The notes under the pieces were generated by a model that searched no databases, was not told the DNA's origin, and was given only the letters and a program-made list of their open reading frames with translations. This document shows positions 9,473 to 16,725 of a DNA stretch of 64,000 bases, one piece after another (positions within the stretch are counted from its first letter, which is position 1; each line of letters starts with the position of its first letter). The DNA lies in the NCBI RefSeq assembly GCF_035989885.1, contig NZ_CP108518.1, positions 3,290,501-3,354,500 of the forward strand, read 5' to 3'. This DNA comes from Streptomyces sp. NBC_01232 (GTDB taxonomy: Bacteria; Actinomycetota; Actinomycetes; Streptomycetales; Streptomycetaceae). The position numbers and the translations under genes are program-made.

Positions 9473-10199
9473 CGGGGACGAGCCGCAGCCCTTCGGGGAG
9501 CTCCGACTGGGCGTCCGCGCACTCGGCCTTCGGTACGAGGAACACGCTCGCCCCGTCGCGCCGCGCGGCCTGGGTCTTCAGGGCCACCCCGCCGACCGCG
9601 CCGACCTCACCGTCGGCGGTGATGGTGCCCGTACCGGCGATGCTGCGGCCGCCGGTGAGATCGCCGCCGCTGCCGTCACCGTCGAGCTTGTCGATGATGC
9701 CGAGGGAGAAGAGGAGCCCGGCGCTCGGGCCGCCCACGTCGGCGAGGTTGAGATCGACCTTCACGTCCTTGGGGTCCTTGTGGAGGAAGCCGAGGGCCGC
9801 ATCGGTGGCGACCGACTGCGACTTGGCCATTTCCTCCAGGTTGTGCTTCTCGATCTCCTCATCGCTTCCGCCCGTGGAGTAGACGGCCTCCCTGGGCATG
9901 ACCGCTTCATCGGTCTCGAACCAGTGCCCGATGAGCTCGTGCAGCCTCATGGACGAGGACGGGCCGGTGGCCCGGATGGTGGTCATCCGCAGCTCACCCT
10001 TGGTCTCCCGGACCGGGGCCCCGGTGACGGTGATGACCGGCTTGCCCTGGTCGGACCCCAGAACGTCGGCCGTCAGCCCCGGGATGGCGACCACGAAGGG
10101 AAGCGGCGCGAAGGCCGCGGCGACGAACAGCCCGAGCACGGGCACGGCGCAGACGGCCAGGGCGGCGGGACGCGGCAGACGTGTGAGGCGAGTGAGCAC
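9402..10199 (-). CDS. Membrane-anchored Lon-type (S16) serine protease domain protein
   Basis: 265 aa from a GTG start. One N-terminal membrane anchor or signal segment covers about residues 12-40. The C-terminal half is a Lon S16 proteolytic domain. The catalytic Ser159 is in VGGPSAGLLFSLGI and the Lys208 of the Ser-Lys dyad is in GGVALKTQAA, with the GTGTITADGEVGAVGG strand-turn between them. YlbL-like relatives also carry a PDZ domain, but here only about 100 residues separate anchor and protease, with no clear PDZ. Predicted location is the outer membrane face. It overlaps the convergent MFS gene by 71 bases. A role in extracytoplasmic quality control is inferred from family only. Confidence 0.82.
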   Translation of the reverse strand: MLTRLTRLPRPAALAVCAVPVLGLFVAAAFAPLPFVVAIPGLTADVLGSDQGKPVITVTGAPVRETKGELRMTTIRATGPSSSMRLHELIGHWFETDEAVMPREAVYSTGGSDEEIEKHNLEEMAKSQSVATDAALGFLHKDPKDVKVDLNLADVGGPSAGLLFSLGIIDKLDGDGSGGDLTGGRSIAGTGTITADGEVGAVGGVALKTQAARRDGASVFLVPKAECADAQSELPEGLRLVPVTSLTDAVNALRALNRGEPAPSC

Positions 10200-10241
10200 C
10201 CGCCCAATCTATCCGCCCACTCCCACCCCACCGGCCCGCCC

Positions 10242-10328
10242 CGCTCCTTCAGCCCCGCCGACGCCTGAGGCGCTCCTTCAGCCCCGCCGGCGTTTGAGGC
10301 GCGGGGGTCCGGGGGCAGCGCCCCCGGC
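10242..10328. repeat. Tandem 29-bp intergenic repeat plus G/C hairpin
   Basis: Two head-to-tail 29-base copies (10242-10270 and 10271-10299) beginning CGCTCCTTCAGCCCCGCCG differ at only a few positions. They are followed by a hairpin, CCGGGGG-CAGCG-CCCCCGG. From memory this unit (often read as a GCCGGCGGGGCTGAA-type sequence) is a dispersed intergenic element in many Streptomyces genomes. It sits 40 bases upstream of the S16 protease start and downstream of the IclR gene, so it may act as a terminator for the latter. Confidence 0.6.
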
Positions 10329-10411
10329 CACGGCGCCGCACGCGGCAACGGCACGGCACGGCACGGCCCGGCAGCGGACCTCACGCGTGAGGACACCGCC
10401 GGGCCCGCGGC

Positions 10412-11053
10412 TCAGCGAAGGGCGTCGGCGACCTCGCGCGCCGCGTCGACCACCCGCGGCCCGACCCGCTCCGGCACCGCATCCGCCAGCATGACGACGC
10501 CGACGCTGCCCTCCAGCCCGGTGATGCCCACGAGCGGCGCGGCGGCGCCACTGGCGCCCGCTTCCAGCTCTCCGTGGGTCAGCGTGTACCCGGGTTCGAT
10601 GAGCGAGCCCTGACGGGCGGCCAGGATGGCCCGCCCGGCGGCCCCGCGGTCCAGCGGGTGGCGGAAGCCGGCCCGGTAGGCCACGTGGTAGTCCGTCCAG
10701 GTCGGCTCCACGACGGCGACGGCCAGCGCCTCGGTGCCGTCGACGAGGGTCAGGTGCGCGGTGGCACCTATGTCCTCGGCGAGGGACCGCAGCGCGGGCA
10801 GGGCGGCCTCGCGTACGAGCGGGTGGACCTGCCGGCCCAGCCGCAGCACTCCGAGGCCGACCCGGGCCCGGCCGCCGAGGTCACGGCGGACCAGGGCGTG
10901 CTGTTCGAGGGTGGCGAGGAGCCGGTAGACCACGGTGCGGTTCACACCGAGGCGGTTGGAGAGCTCGGTGACGGTCAGACCGTGGTCGGTGTCGGCGAGC
11001 AGTTTGAGGACTCTGAGCCCTCTGTCGAGAGTCTGGGAGGTTTCCGCGGTCAC
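10412..11053 (-). CDS. IclR-family transcriptional regulator
   Basis: 213 aa from a GTG (VTAETSQTLDRGLRVLKLL) preceded by GGGAGAGG. An upstream in-frame extension of 32 residues is basic and disordered and is rejected. The N-terminal winged helix (LTVTELSNRLGVNRTVVYRLL) is followed by the IclR effector domain (LSLAEDIGATAHLTLVDG-type strand, then HPLDRGAAGRAILA and LEGSVGVVML). At 213 residues it is at the short end for the family, with a compact effector domain. IclR regulators usually control catabolic operons, but no such operon adjoins it. A TTGTTGCGGGGACA sequence at about 11190-11203 in its upstream region could be part of an operator. Confidence 0.85.
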   Translation of the reverse strand: MTAETSQTLDRGLRVLKLLADTDHGLTVTELSNRLGVNRTVVYRLLATLEQHALVRRDLGGRARVGLGVLRLGRQVHPLVREAALPALRSLAEDIGATAHLTLVDGTEALAVAVVEPTWTDYHVAYRAGFRHPLDRGAAGRAILAARQGSLIEPGYTLTHGELEAGASGAAAPLVGITGLEGSVGVVMLADAVPERVGPRVVDAAREVADALR

Positions 11054-11289
11054 GACGCCTCTCCCTCTTTCGGTGAGCGGCGGTGACTCTCGGGGCGGCA
11101 CGCCGCCGGTCCCGCGGCGACGCACGGAGAGGCCGCCGGTAGCGGCCATTGCACCGGCTGCGCTCCCGCGGCGGCGCTGCCACGGTGCGTTTGTTGCGGG
11201 GACAGTAGCGAGCGGGTCCGCTCAGCGGAAGGGCTCGTCCAGAATCCGGGCGCTCACTACCTGTTTATGCCGTTTCCTGATCGGCCTCG

Positions 11290-11781
11290 GTGTCAATTCG
11301 TGACCTCGATTGCCACAGGACGTCTTTGCCGCCCCATTACTCTGAGCATGTTCAAAACGATGGTGATCGGCTCCAGGGGGGATGCGCGCACGCGCACCTG
11401 GGGCCGCACGAGGCCGGGAAGGGCGGGCAGACCGGGAAGGCCGAGGAGCAGGCCGCCACCGCGGGTCCGAGGCGCGAGTTCTCTCTGTACGTGGACCGCT
11501 CGGGCCGCCCGGCGGTCGACGACTGCTCGCTCGCACTGGTCCTGTGGATGCTCGACACCTTCGGCCGGGAGGCGAGCGACATCCGGGCGGAGGTCTGCGC
11601 CCCCGATTCCGAGGGCACCCGGGGCCGGCACCCCGTTGCGGCGGACGGATCCGCGGAGGTGTACTCCTTCAGCCTGGCCGACCTTGATGTCGAAAAGAAC
11701 GAGGTCTTCGACCTCAAGCTTCGGATGAAGTTCGGCAAGGCGCCCCTCCCTCCCGCTTCTCGTAGCGGCGAAGCCCCGTAA
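11290..11781 (+). CDS. Conserved-looking protein of unknown function, start/frame uncertain
   Basis: A GTG-started frame of 163 aa. Only the part from about 11372 on has Streptomyces codon bias. The clear protein begins near AHAHLGPHEAGKGGQ and continues through REFSLYVDRSGRPAVDD, LALVLWMLDTFGREASD and NEVFDLKLRMKFGK. Neither the GTG at 11290 nor anything else in frame has a Shine-Dalgarno. An ATG at 11348 in another frame (MFKTMVIGSR) would join the coding frame if the six-G run at about 11376-11381 had one more G. The true N-terminus may therefore be MFKTMVIGSRGG fused by a frameshift, a sequencing indel or slippage. I do not recognise the family. It is predicted soluble, alpha/beta, with a hydrophobic mid-helix. 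Confidence 0.55.
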   Translation: MSIRDLDCHRTSLPPHYSEHVQNDGDRLQGGCAHAHLGPHEAGKGGQTGKAEEQAATAGPRREFSLYVDRSGRPAVDDCSLALVLWMLDTFGREASDIRAEVCAPDSEGTRGRHPVAADGSAEVYSFSLADLDVEKNEVFDLKLRMKFGKAPLPPASRSGEAP

Positions 11782-11786
11782 CGGCG

Positions 11787-11822
11787 GACGGGGTCCGTGC
11801 GAAACACCGCACGGACCCCGTC
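11787..11822. terminator. Bidirectional terminator
   Basis: A 15-bp perfect stem, GACGGGGTCCGTGCG paired with its reverse complement, with loop AAACAC. It lies 5 bases after one stop codon and 17 bases before the stop of the convergent helicase gene. Confidence 0.85.
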
Positions 11823-11838
11823 CCCACTCCGTATGAAC

Positions 11839-13623
11839 TCACCGCATACGGGTGGCCCACTCCTGCACCTTCTTGATCCGCTCGCGCAGCTGCCCCGCGG
11901 TCGCCTCGGCGCTCGGCGGACCTCCGCACACCCGGCGCAGCTCCGTGTGGATCACCCCGTGCGGCTTCCCGCTCTGGTGGACGTACGCGCCCACCATCGT
12001 GTTCAGCGACTTCCGCAGTTCCAGCAGCTCCTTGTGCGAGACCACGGGCCGCCGGTCGGCCGGCAGCTCCAGCAGGTCCGCCTCCGAGTCCGGCTTGCGC
12101 CGGCTGTGCGCGATCTGCCGCGACTGCCGCTTCTGCAGCAGCATCTGCACCTGGTCCGGCTCCAGCAGCCCGGGGATGCCGAGGTAGTCCTGCTCCTCCT
12201 CGCTGCCCGGGTGCGCCTGCATGCCGAACTCGGCGCCGTCGTAGAGGACCCGGTCGAAGACCGCGTCGGACTCCAGCGCCTCGAAGGACATCTGCTCCTC
12301 GTCGCCGGTGTCCTCGTCCTCCTGCTTGTTCGCCTCGTCCATCTCCTTCTCGGACTCGGCGTACGGATCCTCCTCGCCCTGCTTCTTCGGCTTGTCGAGG
12401 ACGTGGTCCCGCTCGACCTCCATCTCGTTGGCGAAGCCGAGGAGATAGGGAATGGTCGGAAGGAAGACGGACGCGGTCTCGCCGCGCCTGCGCGAACGCA
12501 CGAAGCGCCCGACGGCCTGCGCGAAGAACAGCGGGGTCGAGATGGTGGTGGCGTAGACGCCGACCGCGAGGCGCGGTACGTCGACGCCCTCGGACACCAT
12601 CCTGACCGCGACCATCCAGCGGCTGCCGTCCTCGCTGAACTCGTCGATCCGCTTCGAGGCGCCGGTGTCGTCGGAGAGCACCACGGTCGCCTTGGTGCCG
12701 GTGATCTCCTTCAGCAGCTTGGCGTAGGCGCGCGCCGACTCCTGGTCGGAGGCGATGACGAGGCCGCCGGCGTCCGGGATGCCCTTCCTGACCTCCGTGA
12801 GCCGCTGGTCGGCGGCCCGCAGCACGTTCGGCATCCAGTCGCCGCGCGGGTCCAGCGCCGTGCGCCAGGCCTGGGAGATGGCGTCCTTGGTCATCGGCTC
12901 GCCGAGCCGGGCGGCGATCTCGTCGCCGGCCTTGGTCCGCCAGCGCATGTTGCCGCTGTAGGAGAGGAAGATGACCGGCCGGACGACGCCGTCGCCGAGC
13001 GCGTTGCCGTAGCCGTAGGTGTAGTCGGCGGAGGACCGCCGGATCCCGTCGTTCCCCTCCTCGTACGCGACGAAGGGGATCGGGTTCGTGTCGGACCGGA
13101 AGGGCGTTCCGGTCAGCGCCAGGCGCCGGGTGGCCGGGTCGAAGGCCTCCAGGCAGGCCTCGCCCCAGGACTTCGAGTCACCGGCGTGGTGGATCTCGTC
13201 GAGGATCACGAGGGTCTTGCGCTGCTCGCAGCGGTTGCGGTGCAGCATCGGGCGCACGCCGACACCGGCATAGGTGACGGCGACCCCGTGGTAGTCCTTG
13301 CTGAGCGGTCCGGCGGAGTACTCGGGGTCGAGCCGGATGCCTATCCGGGCCGCCGCCTCCGCCCACTGCTTCTTCAGGTGCTCGGTCGGCGCGACGACGG
13401 TCACCTGCTGGACGATGTGGTGGTGCAGCAGCCACGAGGCGAGGGTGAGCGCGAAGGTGGTCTTGCCGGCGCCGGGCGTGGCGACCGCGAGGAAGTCCCG
13501 CGGCTGGCTCTGGATGTAGCGGTCGAGCGCCCCCTGCTGCCATGCACGCAGCTTGTTGGCGGTACCCCAGGGGGCACGGCCGGGGAAGGCGGGTGAGAGA
13601 TGGTGGGAGGCGGTAGTAGTCAC
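11839..13623 (-). CDS. Superfamily 2 DEAD/DEAH-box helicase
   Basis: 594 aa from a GTG start. SF2 motifs appear in order: Walker A ATPGAGKTT (about residue 49), DEIHHAG as motif II (about residue 142), LTGTPFRS as motif III, MVSEGVDVPR as motif V and QAVGRFVRSRRRGE as motif VI. An acidic, low-complexity segment (about residues 415-455, rich in Glu/Asp) follows the helicase core, then a C-terminal domain of unknown function (AYVHQSGKPHGVIH). Proteins of this UvrB/Ssl2-like type unwind nucleic acid or remodel protein-DNA complexes. The specific role is not known. The gene stands alone between two convergent or unrelated units. Confidence 0.88.
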   Translation of the reverse strand: MTTTASHHLSPAFPGRAPWGTANKLRAWQQGALDRYIQSQPRDFLAVATPGAGKTTFALTLASWLLHHHIVQQVTVVAPTEHLKKQWAEAAARIGIRLDPEYSAGPLSKDYHGVAVTYAGVGVRPMLHRNRCEQRKTLVILDEIHHAGDSKSWGEACLEAFDPATRRLALTGTPFRSDTNPIPFVAYEEGNDGIRRSSADYTYGYGNALGDGVVRPVIFLSYSGNMRWRTKAGDEIAARLGEPMTKDAISQAWRTALDPRGDWMPNVLRAADQRLTEVRKGIPDAGGLVIASDQESARAYAKLLKEITGTKATVVLSDDTGASKRIDEFSEDGSRWMVAVRMVSEGVDVPRLAVGVYATTISTPLFFAQAVGRFVRSRRRGETASVFLPTIPYLLGFANEMEVERDHVLDKPKKQGEEDPYAESEKEMDEANKQEDEDTGDEEQMSFEALESDAVFDRVLYDGAEFGMQAHPGSEEEQDYLGIPGLLEPDQVQMLLQKRQSRQIAHSRRKPDSEADLLELPADRRPVVSHKELLELRKSLNTMVGAYVHQSGKPHGVIHTELRRVCGGPPSAEATAGQLRERIKKVQEWATRMR

Positions 13624-13759
13624 GGTCTCCGGTTCGTGCTCTCGGCGTATCTGGTACGGGTGGCAGGCAGTCGTACGTAGGACAACCGGGCCACCCTACC
13701 GGCCCGGGCCCGCCCCTCGCGGAGGGACAGGCCCGTGACCTCGGCGGGTGCGGCGAGCG

Positions 13760-14170
13760 TCACACCGCTTCGGTCAGCGCCCTCAGTCGGCGGGCGATCC
13801 GCGCGACTTCCGTCTCGCCTCCGGCGGCCACGTCGATGACCAGGCCGTAGGCGGCCTCCTGGTCCGCATCGCCGAGGTCGACGCCGTTCACGGCGAGGAA
13901 GGTCGCCGCGGCGAGCCAGGCGGTGCGCTTGTTCCCGTCGACCAGGGGGTGGTTCGTGGCGAGGGCGTGGAGCAGCGCGGCGGCCTGCTCGTACAGGTCC
14001 TCGTAGGCCGGAGTCCCGAACATGCGGGCCCGGGGCCGGTGCACGGCCGACTCCAGCAGCCCGGGGGCCCGCAGCTCCACGGGCTGGTCCTGTGCCAGGC
14101 AGGCGTGCCGGGCGAGGTCCAGGACCTCGGCGAGCGTGAGGTGGCGCACCGGGGCCGTGACGGCGCTCAT
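13760..14170 (-). CDS. doc: Doc/Fic-family toxin
   Basis: 136 aa, the usual Doc size. The Fic/Doc active-site motif is intact, with HPLVDGNKRTAW at about residues 77-88 (His, Asp, Gly-Asn-Lys-Arg). Doc toxins phosphorylate EF-Tu and stop translation, and the short N-terminal region (LTLAEVLDLARHA) matches that clade. The ATG overlaps the stop of the upstream small gene (ATGA), the standard coupling of antitoxin and toxin. The intact motif and the coupled antitoxin imply a functional module. Confidence 0.88.
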   Translation of the reverse strand: MSAVTAPVRHLTLAEVLDLARHACLAQDQPVELRAPGLLESAVHRPRARMFGTPAYEDLYEQAAALLHALATNHPLVDGNKRTAWLAAATFLAVNGVDLGDADQEAAYGLVIDVAAGGETEVARIARRLRALTEAV

Positions 14171-14367
14171 GCGCCGAGCCGCTTCAGCAGGGGCGCGTGC
14201 CGCAGCGCGAGCCGTCCCGCCTCGGCCCCGACCCGGTCCCGCTCGGCCCGCAGCCGTGCCCGCACGGCGTCGAGCGCGAACTCCTCGGGCGTGCGGCCGG
14301 TGGCGTCGGCCAGGTCGGCCCATTGCGCCCGCTCCGCGTCGGACAACCGGATGATCAACTCGTTCAT
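14167..14367 (-). CDS. Antitoxin, ribbon-helix-helix-like partner of Doc
   Basis: 66 aa. MNELIIRLSDAERAQWADLA begins with a beta strand, then helices, consistent with a ribbon-helix-helix or Phd-like DNA-binding dimerisation domain. The C-terminal basic/hydrophobic tail (RLALRHAPLLKRLGA) would neutralise the toxin. The stop codon overlaps the Doc start. Antitoxins of this kind autorepress the operon with toxin as corepressor. The assignment rests mainly on genetic position and size. Confidence 0.75.
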   Translation of the reverse strand: MNELIIRLSDAERAQWADLADATGRTPEEFALDAVRARLRAERDRVGAEAGRLALRHAPLLKRLGA

Positions 14368-14419
14368 GGCGGGAACGGTAGTGCCGGCGCCGGTCCGGAC
14401 GCACCCGGATTCCCGGCGC

Positions 14420-15871
14420 TCACACCTTCGCGGGCTCCAGCCGGGTCGCCACCCACGCGCCGACCAGCGCCACGCAGGCCATCGGCAGGAACACGGCGGC
14501 GAACGCGGCCGGGTGCGAGGCCGGGGCTCCGGAGGTCACAGCGTGCGCGGCGCCCACCGCGCCGCCCCCCAGTGCGGCGAAGGCGGCGCCCCCGCCGGCC
14601 AGCAGCACCACGTTCGCCAGCGCGTCCGAGATCTGCAGCGAGGCCGAATTGGAGCCCGCCTCCTCCGGGGCCGACAGCTGGAGCAGCAGCACGCTCGTGG
14701 AACCGATCACCAGGCCCATGCCGAGGCAGCCGACCGCCCATGCCAGCGCCAGCGTCCACACGGGCACGGACTCGATCAGCACGGCGGGCGCCGCGGCGAT
14801 GGCCAGGGCCACCAGCACCATCCCGCTCACCATCAGCCGTTCCCGGTACGGCGCCATCCGCCCCTTGGACTGCACCCACGAGCCGCCCGCCCAGGTGAGC
14901 CCGCCCAGCGCGAGCGAGAACCCGGCCATCGTCGGGCTCAGCCCCCGCTGGGTGACCAGCATCAGCGGTACGAAGCTCTCCGCGGCGACGAACGACCCGG
15001 CGGCCACCCCGCGCAGCAGCACCACGGACGGCAGCCCGCGCCGCGCCAGGTAGGTCCCGCGCGGCAGCAGCCCCAGCACGGCGGGCACCAGCAGGACCGC
15101 GCCCGCGATGCCCGGCACCAGCGACAGCCACCGCAGGTCCTGGGCGGCGTACTGGAGCAGCCCCGCCCCCACCGAGATGCCGAAGGCGAGCCGGATCCGC
15201 CGCCGGTCGAAGGCCATGGGCGGGGCGTCGGCGTCGACGGGTCCGGACGCGGTGCGCCGTATCGCGGGGAGCGCCACCACGAGGGGGACCACGACCAGCG
15301 CCGGTATCCCGAGGAAGACCCACCGCCACCCGAGGTGCTCGGTGACGGTCCCGGAGGCCAGCGGCCCGACGATCGAGGGCACCACCCAGCTGGCGGCGAA
15401 GGCCGCCATGATCGCGGGCCGCAGCCGCTCCTCGTAGGCCCGGCTGACGACGACGTAGAGGGCGACGATGACCAGCCCGCCGCCGAAGCCCTGCACGGCC
15501 CGGCCGAGCACGAACACCCACATGGCTCCGGCCGTCCCGGAGATCACGAGCCCGGAGGCGAAGGCGCCGATCCCGATGGTCAGCGGCCGCAGCGGCCCCT
15601 GCCGGTCGGCCCACTGGCCGGCCAGGACCATGCCGAAGAGGCTGGTCGTGAAGTAGGCGGAGAAGGCGAAGGCGTAGAGCCCGATCCCCTCCAGCTCGCG
15701 CGCGGCGACGGGCATGGCCGTGCCGACGGCGGTGGCCTCGAAGGCGATGAGGAAGACGACGGAGATGATCCCGATGCTGAGCGTCCGGTACGCGGGCCCG
15801 AGGATCCCGCCCCGGGGCGGGGGCGGGATCGGTGCGGTTCTCTGGGGCACGCGGGGTTCAAGGGCGCTCAT
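14420..15871 (-). CDS. MFS transporter (drug/multidrug exporter type)
   Basis: 483 aa. The ATG giving MSALEPRVPQ is chosen over one ten codons upstream. There are about 12-14 hydrophobic segments. TM1 begins after GPAYRTLSIGIISVVF. The MFS loop motif follows TM2 (GQWADRQGPLRPLTIGIG), and the antiporter motif in TM5 region reads AASWVVPSIVGPLASG. C-terminal helices include a Gly/Ala-rich stretch (LAGGGAAFAALGGGAVGAA). The substrate is unknown. It is the last gene before the tRNA-Cys, with no regulator beside it. The TA module directly downstream is unrelated. Confidence 0.85.
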   Translation of the reverse strand: MSALEPRVPQRTAPIPPPPRGGILGPAYRTLSIGIISVVFLIAFEATAVGTAMPVAARELEGIGLYAFAFSAYFTTSLFGMVLAGQWADRQGPLRPLTIGIGAFASGLVISGTAGAMWVFVLGRAVQGFGGGLVIVALYVVVSRAYEERLRPAIMAAFAASWVVPSIVGPLASGTVTEHLGWRWVFLGIPALVVVPLVVALPAIRRTASGPVDADAPPMAFDRRRIRLAFGISVGAGLLQYAAQDLRWLSLVPGIAGAVLLVPAVLGLLPRGTYLARRGLPSVVLLRGVAAGSFVAAESFVPLMLVTQRGLSPTMAGFSLALGGLTWAGGSWVQSKGRMAPYRERLMVSGMVLVALAIAAAPAVLIESVPVWTLALAWAVGCLGMGLVIGSTSVLLLQLSAPEEAGSNSASLQISDALANVVLLAGGGAAFAALGGGAVGAAHAVTSGAPASHPAAFAAVFLPMACVALVGAWVATRLEPAKV

Positions 15872-16051
15872 CGCCCCAGAGTAAGGTGCGTAGCCCTGCA
15901 TCGACCCTGTCTTTTAGACGGATCCGGCTCTCGTCCCGAAGTCCTAGGTCGCCGGACTGTGAACGCGGCATGGCAGTCGCATTGCACGGCCGCCGAACCC
16001 CTTCCCGCCCCCCGCGGGCCCCCCGTACGGTCGTGCACATCACCACCTCAC

Positions 16052-16123
16052 AGCCGTGTGCCCGAGTGGTTGAGGGACTCGCCTGCAAAGCGGGTTACGC
16101 CGGTTCGAATCCGGTCACGGCTT
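16052..16123 (+). tRNA. tRNA-Cys (GCA)
   Basis: A 72-base cloverleaf. The acceptor stem AGCCGTG pairs with CACGGCT. The anticodon stem CTCGC/GCGGG has loop CTGCAAA and anticodon GCA at 16085-16087. The T arm is GCCGG-TTCGAAT-CCGGT. The discriminator is U73, the Cys identity base. CCA is not encoded. The acceptor starts with A1-U72 and the D stem is CCC/GGG, so it differs from the GGTGGAG-type tRNA-Cys that I remember as standard for Streptomyces. It may be a second, divergent Cys isoacceptor. Confidence 0.88.
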
Positions 16124-16130
16124 CGCGGCG

Positions 16131-16164
16131 GGCCGCTCAGGGGCAGGCGCACCCTTGAGCGGCC
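16131..16164. terminator. Terminator between tRNA-Cys and lipoprotein gene
   Basis: A stem of GGCCGCTCAGGG with CCCTTGAGCGGCC (one bulged T) and a 9-base loop, followed by a short pyrimidine-rich run. It serves the tRNA on the plus strand and the convergent ESX-like operon on the minus strand. Confidence 0.7.
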
Positions 16165-16179
16165 TTCGCCTTTCCCGGC

Positions 16180-16725
16180 TCAGGCACCGCAGCCGGTCTG
16201 CTCCCTGGCGAAGTCGAGGTACTTCTTCATGAGCCCCGCGAACAAGGGGCGGCGTTCCTCCTGCTTGATCTGCTCCGTCGAGCCGTCGAGCCACAGCTTG
16301 AGCTCGAAGGGATCGGCGGGGCCGTTGCAGGAGAGGAAGATCGCGGCACCGCTGTCCCACAGCTTGCTGTTCTCGGCGAAGGCAAGCGGCTCCGGTTTCT
16401 GCTCGTCGACCGCAGGAGCCCAGAAGAAGTGCTGCCCGTGCGGCAACCGCTCCGCCGAGGCGAAGAAGCGGGTCTTCCCGTCCACATAGATGTTGCAGAT
16501 CGCGCTCTTCCGGCCGGCGCTCAGACGAACGTCGGCCGGCCCGTCCACCTGCACCTTCTCGCCCGTGCCCATGAAGGGCGCGAGCTCCGTCGGCGTGAAG
16601 GCCCCGAAGCAGGTGGAAGCGGGCAGCTCGGGCGCAGCCGACGTCTTGCCTTCGGAGCAGCCGGCGAGCAGTGCTGCCCCCATGGCGACGGTGACGACCA
16701 CACGAGGGGTGCGGGGACGGAACAT
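16180..16725 (-). CDS. Lipoprotein, last gene of the ESX-like operon
   Basis: 181 aa. A type II signal peptide is clear: MFRPRTPRVVVTVAMGAALLAGC, with lipobox LLAGC and mature Cys at residue 23. The mature domain has three or four further cysteines (STCFGAF, AICNIYV, FLSCNGP, QTGCGA) that could form two disulfides. A pattern of GEKVQVDGPADVRLSAGR strands suggests a DUF3558-like or related beta fold; this is not certain. The start codon overlaps the stop of the 760-aa gene by one base (TGATG), so the two are translationally coupled and probably work together outside the membrane. Confidence 0.8.
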   Translation of the reverse strand: MFRPRTPRVVVTVAMGAALLAGCSEGKTSAAPELPASTCFGAFTPTELAPFMGTGEKVQVDGPADVRLSAGRKSAICNIYVDGKTRFFASAERLPHGQHFFWAPAVDEQKPEPLAFAENSKLWDSGAAIFLSCNGPADPFELKLWLDGSTEQIKQEERRPLFAGLMKKYLDFAREQTGCGA

